64,000 nucleotides of DNA from DATFQE01 sp963733845 (lineage in GTDB: Bacteria > Actinomycetota > Thermoleophilia > Gaiellales > Gaiellaceae): the NCBI GenBank assembly GCA_963733845.1, contig CAVTEM010000007.1, positions 310,001 through 374,000 on the forward strand, given 5' to 3'. The notes beneath the pieces were generated by a model. The model was not told where the DNA came from. It ran no database searches and was given only the letters and a program-made list of their open reading frames with translations. Shown one piece after another: positions 52,951 to 60,877 of this stretch. Position 1 is the stretch's first letter. Each line of letters begins with the position of its first letter. Made by a program: the position numbers and the translations under genes.

Positions 52951-54531
52951 ATGGTTCACGCCGACCGGGTACCCGCACTCCTCGCCTGTGCGCTCGTGCT
53001 CGTCCTCGGCTTCGACGAAGGCGGCTTCGCGCCACCGAGCTGGGTCTGGAGCGCGGCGCTGCTCGCGATCGTCGCCGGCACCCTCCTCGCCGGGCGTGCG
53101 GGCCGGCCGTCTCCGCTCGAGCTCTCGTTCCTCGGCGCCCTGGCGGGCTTGCTCCTCTGGACGCTCGCCTCGACGAGCTGGTCGCTCGACCCCACCGCAT
53201 CGGTGCTCGACGCCGAGCGATTGCTCCTCTACCTGGCAACGGCCGCAGCCCTCGTGCTGCTCGCAACCCCTGGTTCGCGACCTGCGCTCCTGGTCGGTGT
53301 GCTCGTCGCCGTTGCCGTGCTCTGCGCGGTAGGACTCGCGGACGCCGTTGTCGGCGACGACCCGATCGGCGCCGTCACGGACGACCCTGGGTCCGCGGAC
53401 CGGCTGGCCGAGCCGGTCGGCTACGCGAACGGGATGGCGTTGCTCGCCGCGATGGGGACGCTCTTGGCGGCCGGTCTCGCGCTCGCCGTCCCGCACCGGC
53501 CCCTGCGCGCGGCGTGTCTTGCGCTCGTGCCGCTGTTCCTCGCAACGCAGTACCTGACCTACTCGCGGGGCGGCTGGCTGGCGCTGGCACTCGGCCTCGT
53601 CGCGCTCTTCGCCGTCTGGATCGGCCCGCGCGACCGCCGGGTGGTGATCGCCGTCTCCGCGGCGCTCGTCGTCGCGGTGGCTGTAGCCGGTGTCGCCCTC
53701 GCCCGGTCGTTCTCGGCGCCGACCGAGGTCCCCGCCACGGGGGCGGCACGTCTGCGGACGCTCTCGGGAAGCAGCCGCGCCGACTATTGGCGGGTCGCGC
53801 TGCGCACAGTCGAGGACGAGCCGCTGCTCGGCTCGGGCGCGGGGAGCTACCGCCGACGCTGGTACCAGCACCGGCCGGTGCCCCAGCCTGCAACCGATGC
53901 GCACAGCCTCTACCTCGAGATGCTCGCGGAGCTTGGGCCGCTCGGACTCGTGCTGCTGCTGGCTGCGCTGGGGCTCCCGCTCGCCGCCGCGGTCGCCACG
54001 CGCGCCGACCGGTTCACCCCCGCGGCGCTCGGTCCGTATGTCGCGTTCCTCGCCCACACCGGGCAGGACTGGGACTGGGAGCTGCCAGCGGTGACCGTCC
54101 CCGCACTCGCGTGCGCGACCGCGCTGTTGCTCGCGAGCCGGAAGCGGTGGGTTCCGATCCCGCGGGCGCCGGGCGTGACGGGCGCCGCCGTCACGCTTGT
54201 GCTCGCGCTCGTCGCCCTGGCCGCGTACGCCGGCAACCGCGAGCTCGCGTTGGCTGAGAGCGGATCAGAAAGCGCCGCGCGCCGGGCTGCTCGCCTGCAG
54301 CCGTGGTCTGCCGAGCCCTGGCGCCTCCGCGGGGAGGCGCAGCTCGAACGCGGCGAGCTCATGCGCGCCCGCGAGAGCTTCCGCGAAGGCCTGAGCCGTG
54401 ACGACGGCGACTGGGAGCTCTGGCTCGACCTTGCCCTGGCCAGCGAGGGACCGGCGCGCCGCGAGGCGTTCGCCAGCGCTCTGCGGCTCAATCCACGCGA
54501 TCCCGACGTCCAGGAGCTACGCGAGGAGTGA
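52951..54531 (+). CDS. O-antigen ligase/polymerase (Wzy_C) family protein with C-terminal TPR-like tail
   Basis: 526-aa polytopic membrane protein with about eleven helices. The Wzy_C signature is present: LTYSRGGWLALALGLVALFA, then a long outside loop with RADYWRVALRTVEDEPLLGS and GSGAGSYRRRWYQHRP...DAHSLYLEMLAELG, with the conserved Arg and His of this glycosyl ligase/polymerase group. The last about 90 residues form a soluble repeat region (AARRAARLQPWSAEPWRLRG; MRARESFREGLSRDDGDWEL). A role in cell-surface polysaccharide assembly is inferred. Confidence 0.88.
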   Translation: MVHADRVPALLACALVLVLGFDEGGFAPPSWVWSAALLAIVAGTLLAGRAGRPSPLELSFLGALAGLLLWTLASTSWSLDPTASVLDAERLLLYLATAAALVLLATPGSRPALLVGVLVAVAVLCAVGLADAVVGDDPIGAVTDDPGSADRLAEPVGYANGMALLAAMGTLLAAGLALAVPHRPLRAACLALVPLFLATQYLTYSRGGWLALALGLVALFAVWIGPRDRRVVIAVSAALVVAVAVAGVALARSFSAPTEVPATGAARLRTLSGSSRADYWRVALRTVEDEPLLGSGAGSYRRRWYQHRPVPQPATDAHSLYLEMLAELGPLGLVLLLAALGLPLAAAVATRADRFTPAALGPYVAFLAHTGQDWDWELPAVTVPALACATALLLASRKRWVPIPRAPGVTGAAVTLVLALVALAAYAGNRELALAESGSESAARRAARLQPWSAEPWRLRGEAQLERGELMRARESFREGLSRDDGDWELWLDLALASEGPARREAFASALRLNPRDPDVQELREE

Positions 54532-54575
54532 TCCGCCTGCCTGACGGTAGTGTCAGCGCTCGGAGGCCTCGGACC

Positions 54576-54881
54576 TTGCCGCTGCGAATTCCACGCGTCG
54601 TCCTGCGAGTCGGGCCGGGCCCGGCCTGGAAGACCGGGCTCCCCGAAGACCAGCCGGACTGGGATGCCCACGCCGAGTTCATCGACGACCTGATCGAGCG
54701 CGGCCACTTCGTCATGGGCGGGCCCTGGGCGGCGAGGCTCGGCTCGATGTCGCTCTGGGAAGGCATGAACGCGGATGAGGTTCGGGAAGTGATGCAGAGC
54801 GACCCGTTCATTCTCAACGGCGTCTTCGAGATCGAGGATGTTGCCGACTGGACGGTCTACGTCGACACGAGAGTCGAGTAG
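54576..54881 (+). CDS. YciI family protein
   Basis: 101-aa protein with the YCII-like dimeric barrel fold: RVVLRVGPGPAWKTG, DWDAHAEFIDDLIERGHFVM (the conserved His of the active-site pair), GGPWAARLGSMSLWEG, NADEVREVMQSDPFILNGVF with the DPF motif. Such proteins act as small ring-cleavage or hydrolytic enzymes or as domains of transport regulators. TTG 54576 has a GGAGG site and gives the usual family length; GTG 54528, overlapping the upstream stop as GTGA, is an alternative. Confidence 0.8.
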   Translation: MPLRIPRVVLRVGPGPAWKTGLPEDQPDWDAHAEFIDDLIERGHFVMGGPWAARLGSMSLWEGMNADEVREVMQSDPFILNGVFEIEDVADWTVYVDTRVE

Positions 54882-54887
54882 GGCGGC

Positions 54888-56036
54888 CTACCGAAGGGAG
54901 CGCTCGCGCAAGCGATTGACGTTGACGAGCACGAAGGCGCCGAGGGCGGCGGCTGCCAGCGTCAGCAAGCCGACGAGAACGAGGAATCCGGGGCCGATCG
55001 GGGTGGGATCCTGAATCCCGCCCTTCACGCGCGTCGCCAGGGACTTCCCCTTCTTCGCGACTCCCTTGGCGGCTTTCACGACCGGGTTCCCGCTCCCGGC
55101 TTCGCTGCCCGTCCCGCCGCCGGTACTCGAGGCGACGAACGGCAGAGCGGAGTCGAAGCCGAAGACAGGCATGCACGCGTTCGCCCGCCGTGCCTTGCGG
55201 AACTGGACTGAGCTCATGCGACCGCGGGCGACGACGATCGCTGCCTGCGCCGCGGGCGGCGTCCGCTGCGCACCGATGACGAGTCGATAGGTGCCGGCCG
55301 ACAGCGGGCGGCCATGGATCCGGCCGCTGAAAGGAACGCGGTTGACGCCGGCGTGGCCACGCACGCGGAGGCTGCCCACCACCTCGCAGGTCGGGTGGAC
55401 CCGGAGGATCGTGAGGCGGAGCAGCATCGCCTTCCGAAGCCTGAAGACGACCGTCGTCCCGCCGCCTTTTCGGTGCGGACGTACGAGCGAACGTGACAGC
55501 CGAACGCGCGCACGCCCCTTCGCTGACGGGGCCACGGCTCCGCTCTCCACGAACGGACTCGAGACTCCTCCGACAGTCGTGGTCGGGAACGTCCCCGCCG
55601 GGTACGAGCCGGATGGCGACGAGCTCGTCCCGGACCCCGTCGTGGGTGCGCCGGGTGACGCAGGCGGCGGCGGGGTCGAGGTGGGCACCGAGGGCGGTGG
55701 GCTCAGAGGCAGCGGAGCAGGCGGCACGCTGAGCGGAGGCGGCAGCGGCACCGGCGGAGGCGGAGGAAGCGGGGGAAGCGGAGGCGGCGGCAACTGCGGC
55801 GGAGGCGGCAGCGGCGGCGGAGGAAGCGGCGGCAACGGCGGGGGAGGAAGCGGAGGCGGCGGCAACTGCGGCGGGGGCGGCAGCGGCGGCGGGGGGAGCG
55901 GAGGCAGCGGAGGGGGCGGCGGCAACTGGGGCGGTGGCGGCAGCAGCTGCGCCGCCGCGTCCTGTCCGCCGCCGGTCGCGCCGAACGACGCGAGACAGGC
56001 CATCGCCGCGGCCGCTGTGGCGAGGAACATACGCAT
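54888..56036 (-). CDS. Proline-rich secreted, C-terminally membrane-anchored protein
   Basis: 382-aa protein. Signal peptide MRMFLATAAAAMACLASFGA, then about 90 residues of repeated LPPPP/QLPPPP units, which would form a stiff polyproline II rod. Next comes a Ser/Thr/Pro-rich spacer, then a beta-sandwich-like domain (VRLSRSLVRPHRKGGGTTVV; HGRPLSAGTYRLVIGAQRTP) with cysteines in HPTCEVV and NACMPV. It ends in a single membrane helix (FLVLVGLLTLAAAALGAFVL) and a basic tail (NRLRERSLR). It is likely a cell-envelope protein holding a domain away from the surface; no family name is certain. ATG 56036 is chosen over an upstream TTG at 56048. Confidence 0.75.
   Translation of the reverse strand: MRMFLATAAAAMACLASFGATGGGQDAAAQLLPPPPQLPPPPPLPPLPPPPLPPPPQLPPPPLPPPPLPPLPPPPLPPPPQLPPPPLPPLPPPPPVPLPPPLSVPPAPLPLSPPPSVPTSTPPPPASPGAPTTGSGTSSSPSGSYPAGTFPTTTVGGVSSPFVESGAVAPSAKGRARVRLSRSLVRPHRKGGGTTVVFRLRKAMLLRLTILRVHPTCEVVGSLRVRGHAGVNRVPFSGRIHGRPLSAGTYRLVIGAQRTPPAAQAAIVVARGRMSSVQFRKARRANACMPVFGFDSALPFVASSTGGGTGSEAGSGNPVVKAAKGVAKKGKSLATRVKGGIQDPTPIGPGFLVLVGLLTLAAAALGAFVLVNVNRLRERSLR
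55781..55946 (-). repeat. Short tandem repeats encoding the polyproline rod
   Basis: GC-rich minisatellite. The block CAACTGCGGCGG recurs at 55791 and 55863, with a related block at 55923 (units of 72 and 60 nt, in multiples of 12). It encodes LPPPP, QLPPPP and PLPP modules. Length changes here would stay in frame. Confidence 0.6.
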
Positions 56037-56090
56037 CCGTGGTTCCAAAACGCACGAGTCGCGTTTTCGGATACGGCGAATGCAGCAGTG

Positions 56091-56125
56091 AGCGGCGGAT
56101 CGGCCGCGAGAGCCGATCCGCCGCT
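56091..56125 (-). terminator. Hairpin terminator after the vanadium haloperoxidase gene
   Basis: Perfect 14-bp stem AGCGGCGGATCGGC / GCCGATCCGCCGCT with loop CGCGAGA, 10 nt after the haloperoxidase stop (minus strand) and before the start of the proline-rich gene. No T-tract. Confidence 0.7.
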
Positions 56126-56135
56126 TGCTGCGCGG

Positions 56136-57410
56136 CTAGTGCCTCGACCGCTTGAAGTGGCGGCCGAGCACCTGGTTGACGGTGCGCTTGCCGATCCGGA
56201 CGCCGTCCTCGACGGCGCTGCGGTAGTGGATGCCGCCCCAGATGCGGGCGTTGCTCACTTCGTACTCGAGGTCACTCGTCCGGAGGAAGTGACGGTCGCC
56301 CAGGCCGGTGAGGCTGGGGACAGTGAAGTCGATCCGGTTCGTGCCCAGGAAGTCGGCGATCACATAGCCGCCAGCCGGGCTGATGCACGAGTGCGCGCTC
56401 GGGTACTCCGGATGGTTCGGAGTGCCGGCGAGGAGCGTCGACCAGGCCGGATCGCCGGCGGTCGCCGGGTTGCCGTCCGTGTCGCCCGCGCGGATCGCAG
56501 TGATCGGCCGCCAGAACGCGTACTTGTACTTGGCGTCGAAGCAGGCGATCAGCGCGTCGGCGTAGACGACGGAGATCATGCCCATGAACCGGGCCGAGTC
56601 GACGATGTCGAGCTGGTGGTCGAGCACGAACTTGCGGAAGGAGCCGCGTGCCTGCTGCACCGGCGCCTCCGCCCAGAAGCGCGCCGCCAGCGTCTGCTCG
56701 GCGGTACGGGTCGTGCTCGTGCTGGAGCCGATCTCCTTCACCTCGTTGAAGTCACGCGCCCACCTCTTGCTGCCGAGCGCCGGCGGGCCGTCGGGACGGA
56801 ACTGGCTGGCCGAGCGCAGGCTGAACGGGCGCATGAGCCCCAGGTACGGCCCGATCGGCGGTGATGCTGCGGTCGGGATCCAGCGCCCGGGGATGGGCGG
56901 GTTCGGCGGCGTGTAGGTCACCGGAGCGCGGAACCCGTCGTCGGCCCGCTGGGCGATGAACAGGTGTGCGACCCCCTCACCCACCCCGATCCCGGCCGTC
57001 TTCGCGGTCCCATCCGCAATCGTGGCCAACGAAGCCGTGTACGCGGGATCGATGATCGACGCCGCCTGACCGGGCAGGTAGTGCGCCAGCGTGCGGTGCG
57101 CGGCCGCAGCCACCGCCGCCTCCGCCGAGGCATTCCGGGGCGCATCGACGTCCACAGCGAACGGCCGATAGCCGCCCTCGATCGCCATCACAGCGTCGTA
57201 GACCGCGACCGCGACGTAGGCGAAGATCGTGTGGCCCTCGGCGGGCGTTAGACCTGCCGCGCTGAACGCCTGGGTTCCGACAGCATCCCAGCTCGTGACA
57301 TAGGTGTCAGGCGGACCTGACGGCTTGCTGTGAGCGCTCCCGGGGCTGGCGGCGCCGGGCAGGATCGCCACGGCGGCGACCAGCACGAGAGCGATGACTC
57401 CGATTCTCAT
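56136..57410 (-). CDS. Secreted vanadium-dependent haloperoxidase / PAP2-type phosphatase family protein
   Basis: 424 aa. Signal peptide (RIGVIALVLVAAVAILPGAA), then the helical vanadate/phosphate domain. The oxyanion-binding residues are all visible: Lys and Arg in AKYKYAFWRPITAIRAGDT, the PNHPEYPSAHSCI loop (Ser-Ala-His), and Arg and His in ARIWGGIHYRSAVEDG. Enzymes of this family oxidise halides with peroxide or hydrolyse phosphate esters; sequence alone does not decide which. ATG 57410. An inverted repeat lies just upstream and a hairpin terminator follows. Confidence 0.92.
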   Translation of the reverse strand: MRIGVIALVLVAAVAILPGAASPGSAHSKPSGPPDTYVTSWDAVGTQAFSAAGLTPAEGHTIFAYVAVAVYDAVMAIEGGYRPFAVDVDAPRNASAEAAVAAAAHRTLAHYLPGQAASIIDPAYTASLATIADGTAKTAGIGVGEGVAHLFIAQRADDGFRAPVTYTPPNPPIPGRWIPTAASPPIGPYLGLMRPFSLRSASQFRPDGPPALGSKRWARDFNEVKEIGSSTSTTRTAEQTLAARFWAEAPVQQARGSFRKFVLDHQLDIVDSARFMGMISVVYADALIACFDAKYKYAFWRPITAIRAGDTDGNPATAGDPAWSTLLAGTPNHPEYPSAHSCISPAGGYVIADFLGTNRIDFTVPSLTGLGDRHFLRTSDLEYEVSNARIWGGIHYRSAVEDGVRIGKRTVNQVLGRHFKRSRH

Positions 57411-57426
57411 GACCTCACCTTTCTGT

Positions 57427-57448
57427 GTCTGACCTTGCGAGATCAGAC
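57427..57448. promoter_or_regulatory. Inverted repeat upstream of the haloperoxidase gene
   Basis: GTCTGA at 57427-57432 and TCAGAC at 57443-57448 with a 10-nt spacer, 16 nt before the start codon at 57410. Candidate repressor operator. Confidence 0.35.
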
Positions 57449-57566
57449 TGGCCGCGGCCGGCTCCCCTGCCTATTGGTCATTCGTCGTATCTTTCGGCGG
57501 CGGAGCGCATCTGACGCCGGGTTAGACTCGGCGCGCGGCGGCTCGGACAGCGATAGGAAGGGTTTC

Positions 57567-58217
57567 GTGGCGGACGAGACGACTGAGGCAGCGGTCGCGC
57601 CCGAGGAGGGAGAGGCCGAGGAATCGCTGACTGATCTGCTCGGGCAGCTCGGTCTCGACGCGGCGGCGCTGGCGTTCTACGAGAGCCGGCTCACCGCCGC
57701 CCGCCACGAAGCGGAGCTGCGTCGCGCCGGCCGTGACGTTGTCACCGCGCTGGTAGCGGTGACCGCGTTGCTCACGGCCTTCGTGCTCGGGAACGCCGCC
57801 GCCCTGCTGGCGCTCGCGACGGTCATGGACGCGTGGCTCGCCGCGCTCCTGCTCACCGCGGCCTGGGCGGCGGTCGGTGTCGTGCTGGCGCTCGTCCTCT
57901 TGCGCCGCATCAGACGGGCGGGCGGAGGCGAGTCCGTTCCGGAGGCGCGCGATCGTGCCGAGGCTGCCGTACGAGCCGACCTCGAGCGGCTCGCGCCGGC
58001 GATCACCAAAGAGATCGCCCTCGCGGCCGTGCCGACGGCCGACGGCATCGTCGACGTGGGCGAGGATCTGATCGAGGGCGCGGACGACTTGGTCGAGTCG
58101 ATGGTGGAGGAACTCCCCGGCGGGGGAGTGGTCAACCAGGTTTGGGACGTCGTGCTGGCCCCAGGACGCTTCGGCATCAGGATCGCCACCACCGTGCTCA
58201 AGCGCGACGACCGCTAA
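57567..58217 (+). CDS. Holin-X-like (PF07332 type) membrane protein
   Basis: 216-aa protein. Acidic N-terminus (MADETTEAAVAPEEGEAEES), an amphipathic helix (FYESRLTAARHEAELRRAGR), then two adjacent membrane helices (VTALVAVTALLTAFVLGNAA and AWLAALLLTAAWAAVGVVLA) with a short turn, and a soluble helical tail. This layout matches the actinobacterial Holin-X group, envelope-associated proteins without shown lytic activity. GTG 57567 has a GGAAGGG site; a possible -10 TAGACT lies further upstream. The next gene begins 9 nt after its stop. Confidence 0.7.
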   Translation: MADETTEAAVAPEEGEAEESLTDLLGQLGLDAAALAFYESRLTAARHEAELRRAGRDVVTALVAVTALLTAFVLGNAAALLALATVMDAWLAALLLTAAWAAVGVVLALVLLRRIRRAGGGESVPEARDRAEAAVRADLERLAPAITKEIALAAVPTADGIVDVGEDLIEGADDLVESMVEELPGGGVVNQVWDVVLAPGRFGIRIATTVLKRDDR

Positions 58218-58226
58218 GCGTCTCCC

Positions 58227-59879
58227 GTGGCCCGCACAAAGACGGATCGGCTCCACTCCGGCTGGGCGAAGCTGGCAGACGCCCGTTGGGACGACGCGCG
58301 CGCGTCGTTCGAGGCGGCGCTAGCCGAGGACGAGACACCGGAGGCCTACGAGGGGCTGAGCTGGGCGGCCTGGTGGCTGGACGACGCCGACGCCGTGTTC
58401 TCGTCGCGTGAGCGCGCGTTCCGCCTCTACAAGGGTCGGGGCGACGCTGCCGCAGCCGCGCGCATGGCGACCTGGCTTGCGGCCGACCAGCTCGACTTCT
58501 ACGGCGCCTGGTCGGTCGCGAGCGGCTGGCTGCGCCGCGCACACCGCCTCCTCGATCCGCTGGAGCCCGGGCCCGACCACGGCTGGCTCGCCTTCCACGA
58601 GGGGTACATCGCGCACTCGAACGGCGAGACCGCGCAGGCCCGCGAGCGAGCCGCCTTCGCCGCAGAGCTCGGGCGGCGCTTCGGGGTCGTGGACCTGGAG
58701 ATCCTCGGCCTCGCCCTGGAAGGCGGGGCGCTCGTCGCCTGCGCCCAGGTGGACGAGGGAATGCGCTACCTCGACGAAGCGACGGCGACGGCCCTGGAAG
58801 GCGAGGCGACGATCCCGATCTCGAGCGCGTGGGCGTGCTGCCTGCTCGTCTCGGCCTGCACCGCGGTACTCGACTACGCGCGGGCCGCCGAATGGTGCGA
58901 CCGCATCGCGCGGTTCGCTGATCGGTACGGGAGCAGGTACATGCTCGCGTTCTGCAGAGCCGAGTACGGCGCGGTCCACCTCTGGCGCGGGCGCTGGCAC
59001 GATGCGGAAGCGTCACTCGAGGCCGCCGTCGACGACTTCACCCGCTCGCGGCCGGCCTGGACGGCCAGTCCGCTGCTGGGCCTTGCCGAGCTGAGGCGGC
59101 GGCAGGGCGACGCCGAGGAGGCGGCTCGGCTGCTCGACAGGGTCGGTCCGTCGCAGGGAGCGCAGGTCGGTCGCGCCCGGCTCGCGCTCGACCGCGGCGA
59201 CTCGCACAGGGCGGTCGAGTTGCTCGATCGCGTGCTGCGCCAGGTTCCGCCGAGCAGGAAGCTCGATCGCTTCTGTGCGCTCGAGCTTCTCGTACGCGCC
59301 CGGGTCGCGCGGGGCGAACTCGAGGAGGCGGGCGCCGCGCTCGAAGAGCTGCGTGAGCTCGAGCGGCTCGTCGGCACCGCGCCGACGCGAGCGTTCGTCG
59401 ATCTCGCGGAGGGCATGATCGTGGCGGCAGCGGGCGATCATGATCGCGCCCGGCCGCTGCTCGAAGACGCCGTGGACGGCTTCGAGCGGAACGGTGCCCC
59501 GTTCGAGTCGGCCAGGGCCCGGATCGAGCTCGCGACGAGTCTCCTCGCGCTCGGCCGGACGCAGGATTCCGCGCGCGAGGCGACGGCAGCGCTCGAGACG
59601 CTCGCCGACCTGGGCGCGGAGCCCGAAGCCGGGCGAGCCCGGCGGCTGCTCGGCGTTACGGCAGGCCAGCCGGACGAGGCGCTGCCCGTGACGAAGCGCG
59701 AGCGCGAAGTGCTCCAGCTCCTCGCCGAGGGCCTGACGAACCGTCAGATCGCGGAGCGTCTGGTGGTCAGCGAGCACACCGTCCACCGGCACGTCACCAA
59801 CATCCTCCGCAAGCTCGGCCTCCCGTCGCGCACCGCCGCCGCGGCCCGAGCCGTCCAGGCCGGCCTGCTCGACACGTAG
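58227..59879 (+). CDS. LuxR family transcriptional regulator with TPR-type sensor region
   Basis: 550-aa regulator. Residues 1-480 are helical TPR-like repeats (SGWAKLADARWDDARASFEA; WLAFHEGYIAHSNGETAQAR; LVRARVARGELEEAGAALEE) that likely bind a partner or ligand. The C-terminal 65 residues are a LuxR/GerE helix-turn-helix (VTKREREVLQLLAEGLTNRQ, then IAERLVVSEHTVHRHVTNIL and RKLGLPSRTAAAA). No ATPase or receiver domain is present, so it is a shortened relative of LAL regulators. GTG 58227. Confidence 0.92.
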   Translation: MARTKTDRLHSGWAKLADARWDDARASFEAALAEDETPEAYEGLSWAAWWLDDADAVFSSRERAFRLYKGRGDAAAAARMATWLAADQLDFYGAWSVASGWLRRAHRLLDPLEPGPDHGWLAFHEGYIAHSNGETAQARERAAFAAELGRRFGVVDLEILGLALEGGALVACAQVDEGMRYLDEATATALEGEATIPISSAWACCLLVSACTAVLDYARAAEWCDRIARFADRYGSRYMLAFCRAEYGAVHLWRGRWHDAEASLEAAVDDFTRSRPAWTASPLLGLAELRRRQGDAEEAARLLDRVGPSQGAQVGRARLALDRGDSHRAVELLDRVLRQVPPSRKLDRFCALELLVRARVARGELEEAGAALEELRELERLVGTAPTRAFVDLAEGMIVAAAGDHDRARPLLEDAVDGFERNGAPFESARARIELATSLLALGRTQDSAREATAALETLADLGAEPEAGRARRLLGVTAGQPDEALPVTKREREVLQLLAEGLTNRQIAERLVVSEHTVHRHVTNILRKLGLPSRTAAAARAVQAGLLDT

Positions 59880-59950
59880 CCCGGTCGGGCCAGGCGCCGG
59901 CACGCCGGAAGATGGCCGGTCCTGGCGACGCCGGCCGCATGTGCGGCCCC

Positions 59951-59956
59951 TACGGT
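59951..59956 (+). promoter_or_regulatory. -10 element upstream of the methyltransferase gene
   Basis: TACGGT, then CGAGGG and an in-frame ATG at 59963. A transcript starting at about 59963 would either use this ATG leaderlessly or serve as a 72-nt leader for the ATG at 60035. Confidence 0.4.
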
Positions 59957-60034
59957 CGAGGGATGGGGAGCCGCTCCAGAGGCGCACTGGTGGACGTGGC
60001 GGCTCTGGCCAGGATCACGGAGATGGGAGGACGG

Positions 60035-60874
60035 ATGGCCGACAAGACGACAGCAGGCCTGGACGAGCACAAGGCCGCAGAACGCGCGATGTGGGCGCTC
60101 GGCGACTACCACCGGTTCGCGAAGGCGACCGTCTGGGAGGTGGGGCCTGTGCTCGTCGAGGCGTGCGGGATCGGGCCGGGTCAGCGCGTGCTCGACGTGG
60201 CCGCGGGCACGGGCAACGTCGCGATCCGCGCCGCCGAGGCCGGCGCTGAGGTCGTGGCGTCGGATCTCACGCCCGAGAACTTCGCGGCGGGCCGGAAGGA
60301 GGCGCGTGAGCGCGGCGTAGAGCTCGAATGGGTGGAAGCCGACGCCGAGGCGCTGCCGTTCGACGACGGCGAATTCGACGTTGTCACGTCGTCGATGGGC
60401 GCGATGTTCGCCCCCGATCACCGGAAGGTGGCCGACGAGCTCCTGCGCGTGTGCAGGCCTGGAGGCACGATCGGGATGATCAACTTCACTCCCGAGGGCA
60501 CCGCCGCCGACTTCTTCGAGGCGTTCGCACGGTACGCACCTCCGCCTCCGCCGGACGCGCTCCCACCGCTGCTGTGGGGCAGCGAAGAGCACGTACGTGA
60601 GCTGTTCGAGGGCCGCGTCGACTCGCTCGAGCTGACGCGCCGCGAGTACGTCGAGCGGGCCGCGAGCCCGCGCGAGTACGTCGAGCTCTTCGACGAGACC
60701 TTCGGGCCCGTGATCGCCATGCGAGCGTTCCTCGCCGGCCAGCCTGAGCGTGCGGCGGCGCTCGACCGCGAGTCACTCGAGTTCGCGGAGCGCATGAATC
60801 GAGGCGCCCCCGGCGGGCCCGCCGAGTACCCGTACGAGTATCTGCTGGTCGTCGCCCGAAAGCGCGACCGCTGA
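60035..60874 (+). CDS. Class I SAM-dependent methyltransferase
   Basis: 279-aa methyltransferase. The N-terminal helix region (AAERAMWALGDYHRFAKATV) is typical of a small-molecule methyltransferase group. Motif I is GQRVLDVAAGTGNVAIRAAE (AdoMet loop), motif II is VVASDLTPENFAAGR, and then come VEADAEALPFDDGEFDVVTS and VCRPGGTIGMINFTPEG. The substrate is unknown. ATG 60035 has a GGGAGG site 4 nt upstream; upstream in-frame ATGs (59963) would add a non-conserved tail. It is convergent with the cyclase gene, with only 3 nt between the stops. Confidence 0.9.
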   Translation: MADKTTAGLDEHKAAERAMWALGDYHRFAKATVWEVGPVLVEACGIGPGQRVLDVAAGTGNVAIRAAEAGAEVVASDLTPENFAAGRKEARERGVELEWVEADAEALPFDDGEFDVVTSSMGAMFAPDHRKVADELLRVCRPGGTIGMINFTPEGTAADFFEAFARYAPPPPPDALPPLLWGSEEHVRELFEGRVDSLELTRREYVERAASPREYVELFDETFGPVIAMRAFLAGQPERAAALDRESLEFAERMNRGAPGGPAEYPYEYLLVVARKRDR

Positions 60875-60877
60875 CGC

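Noticed and set aside
55291..56091. Glycine-rich ORF on the plus strand opposite the proline-rich gene
   Set aside because: The Gly/Ser repeats are the complement of proline codons; the minus strand has a signal peptide, a folded domain and a membrane anchor.
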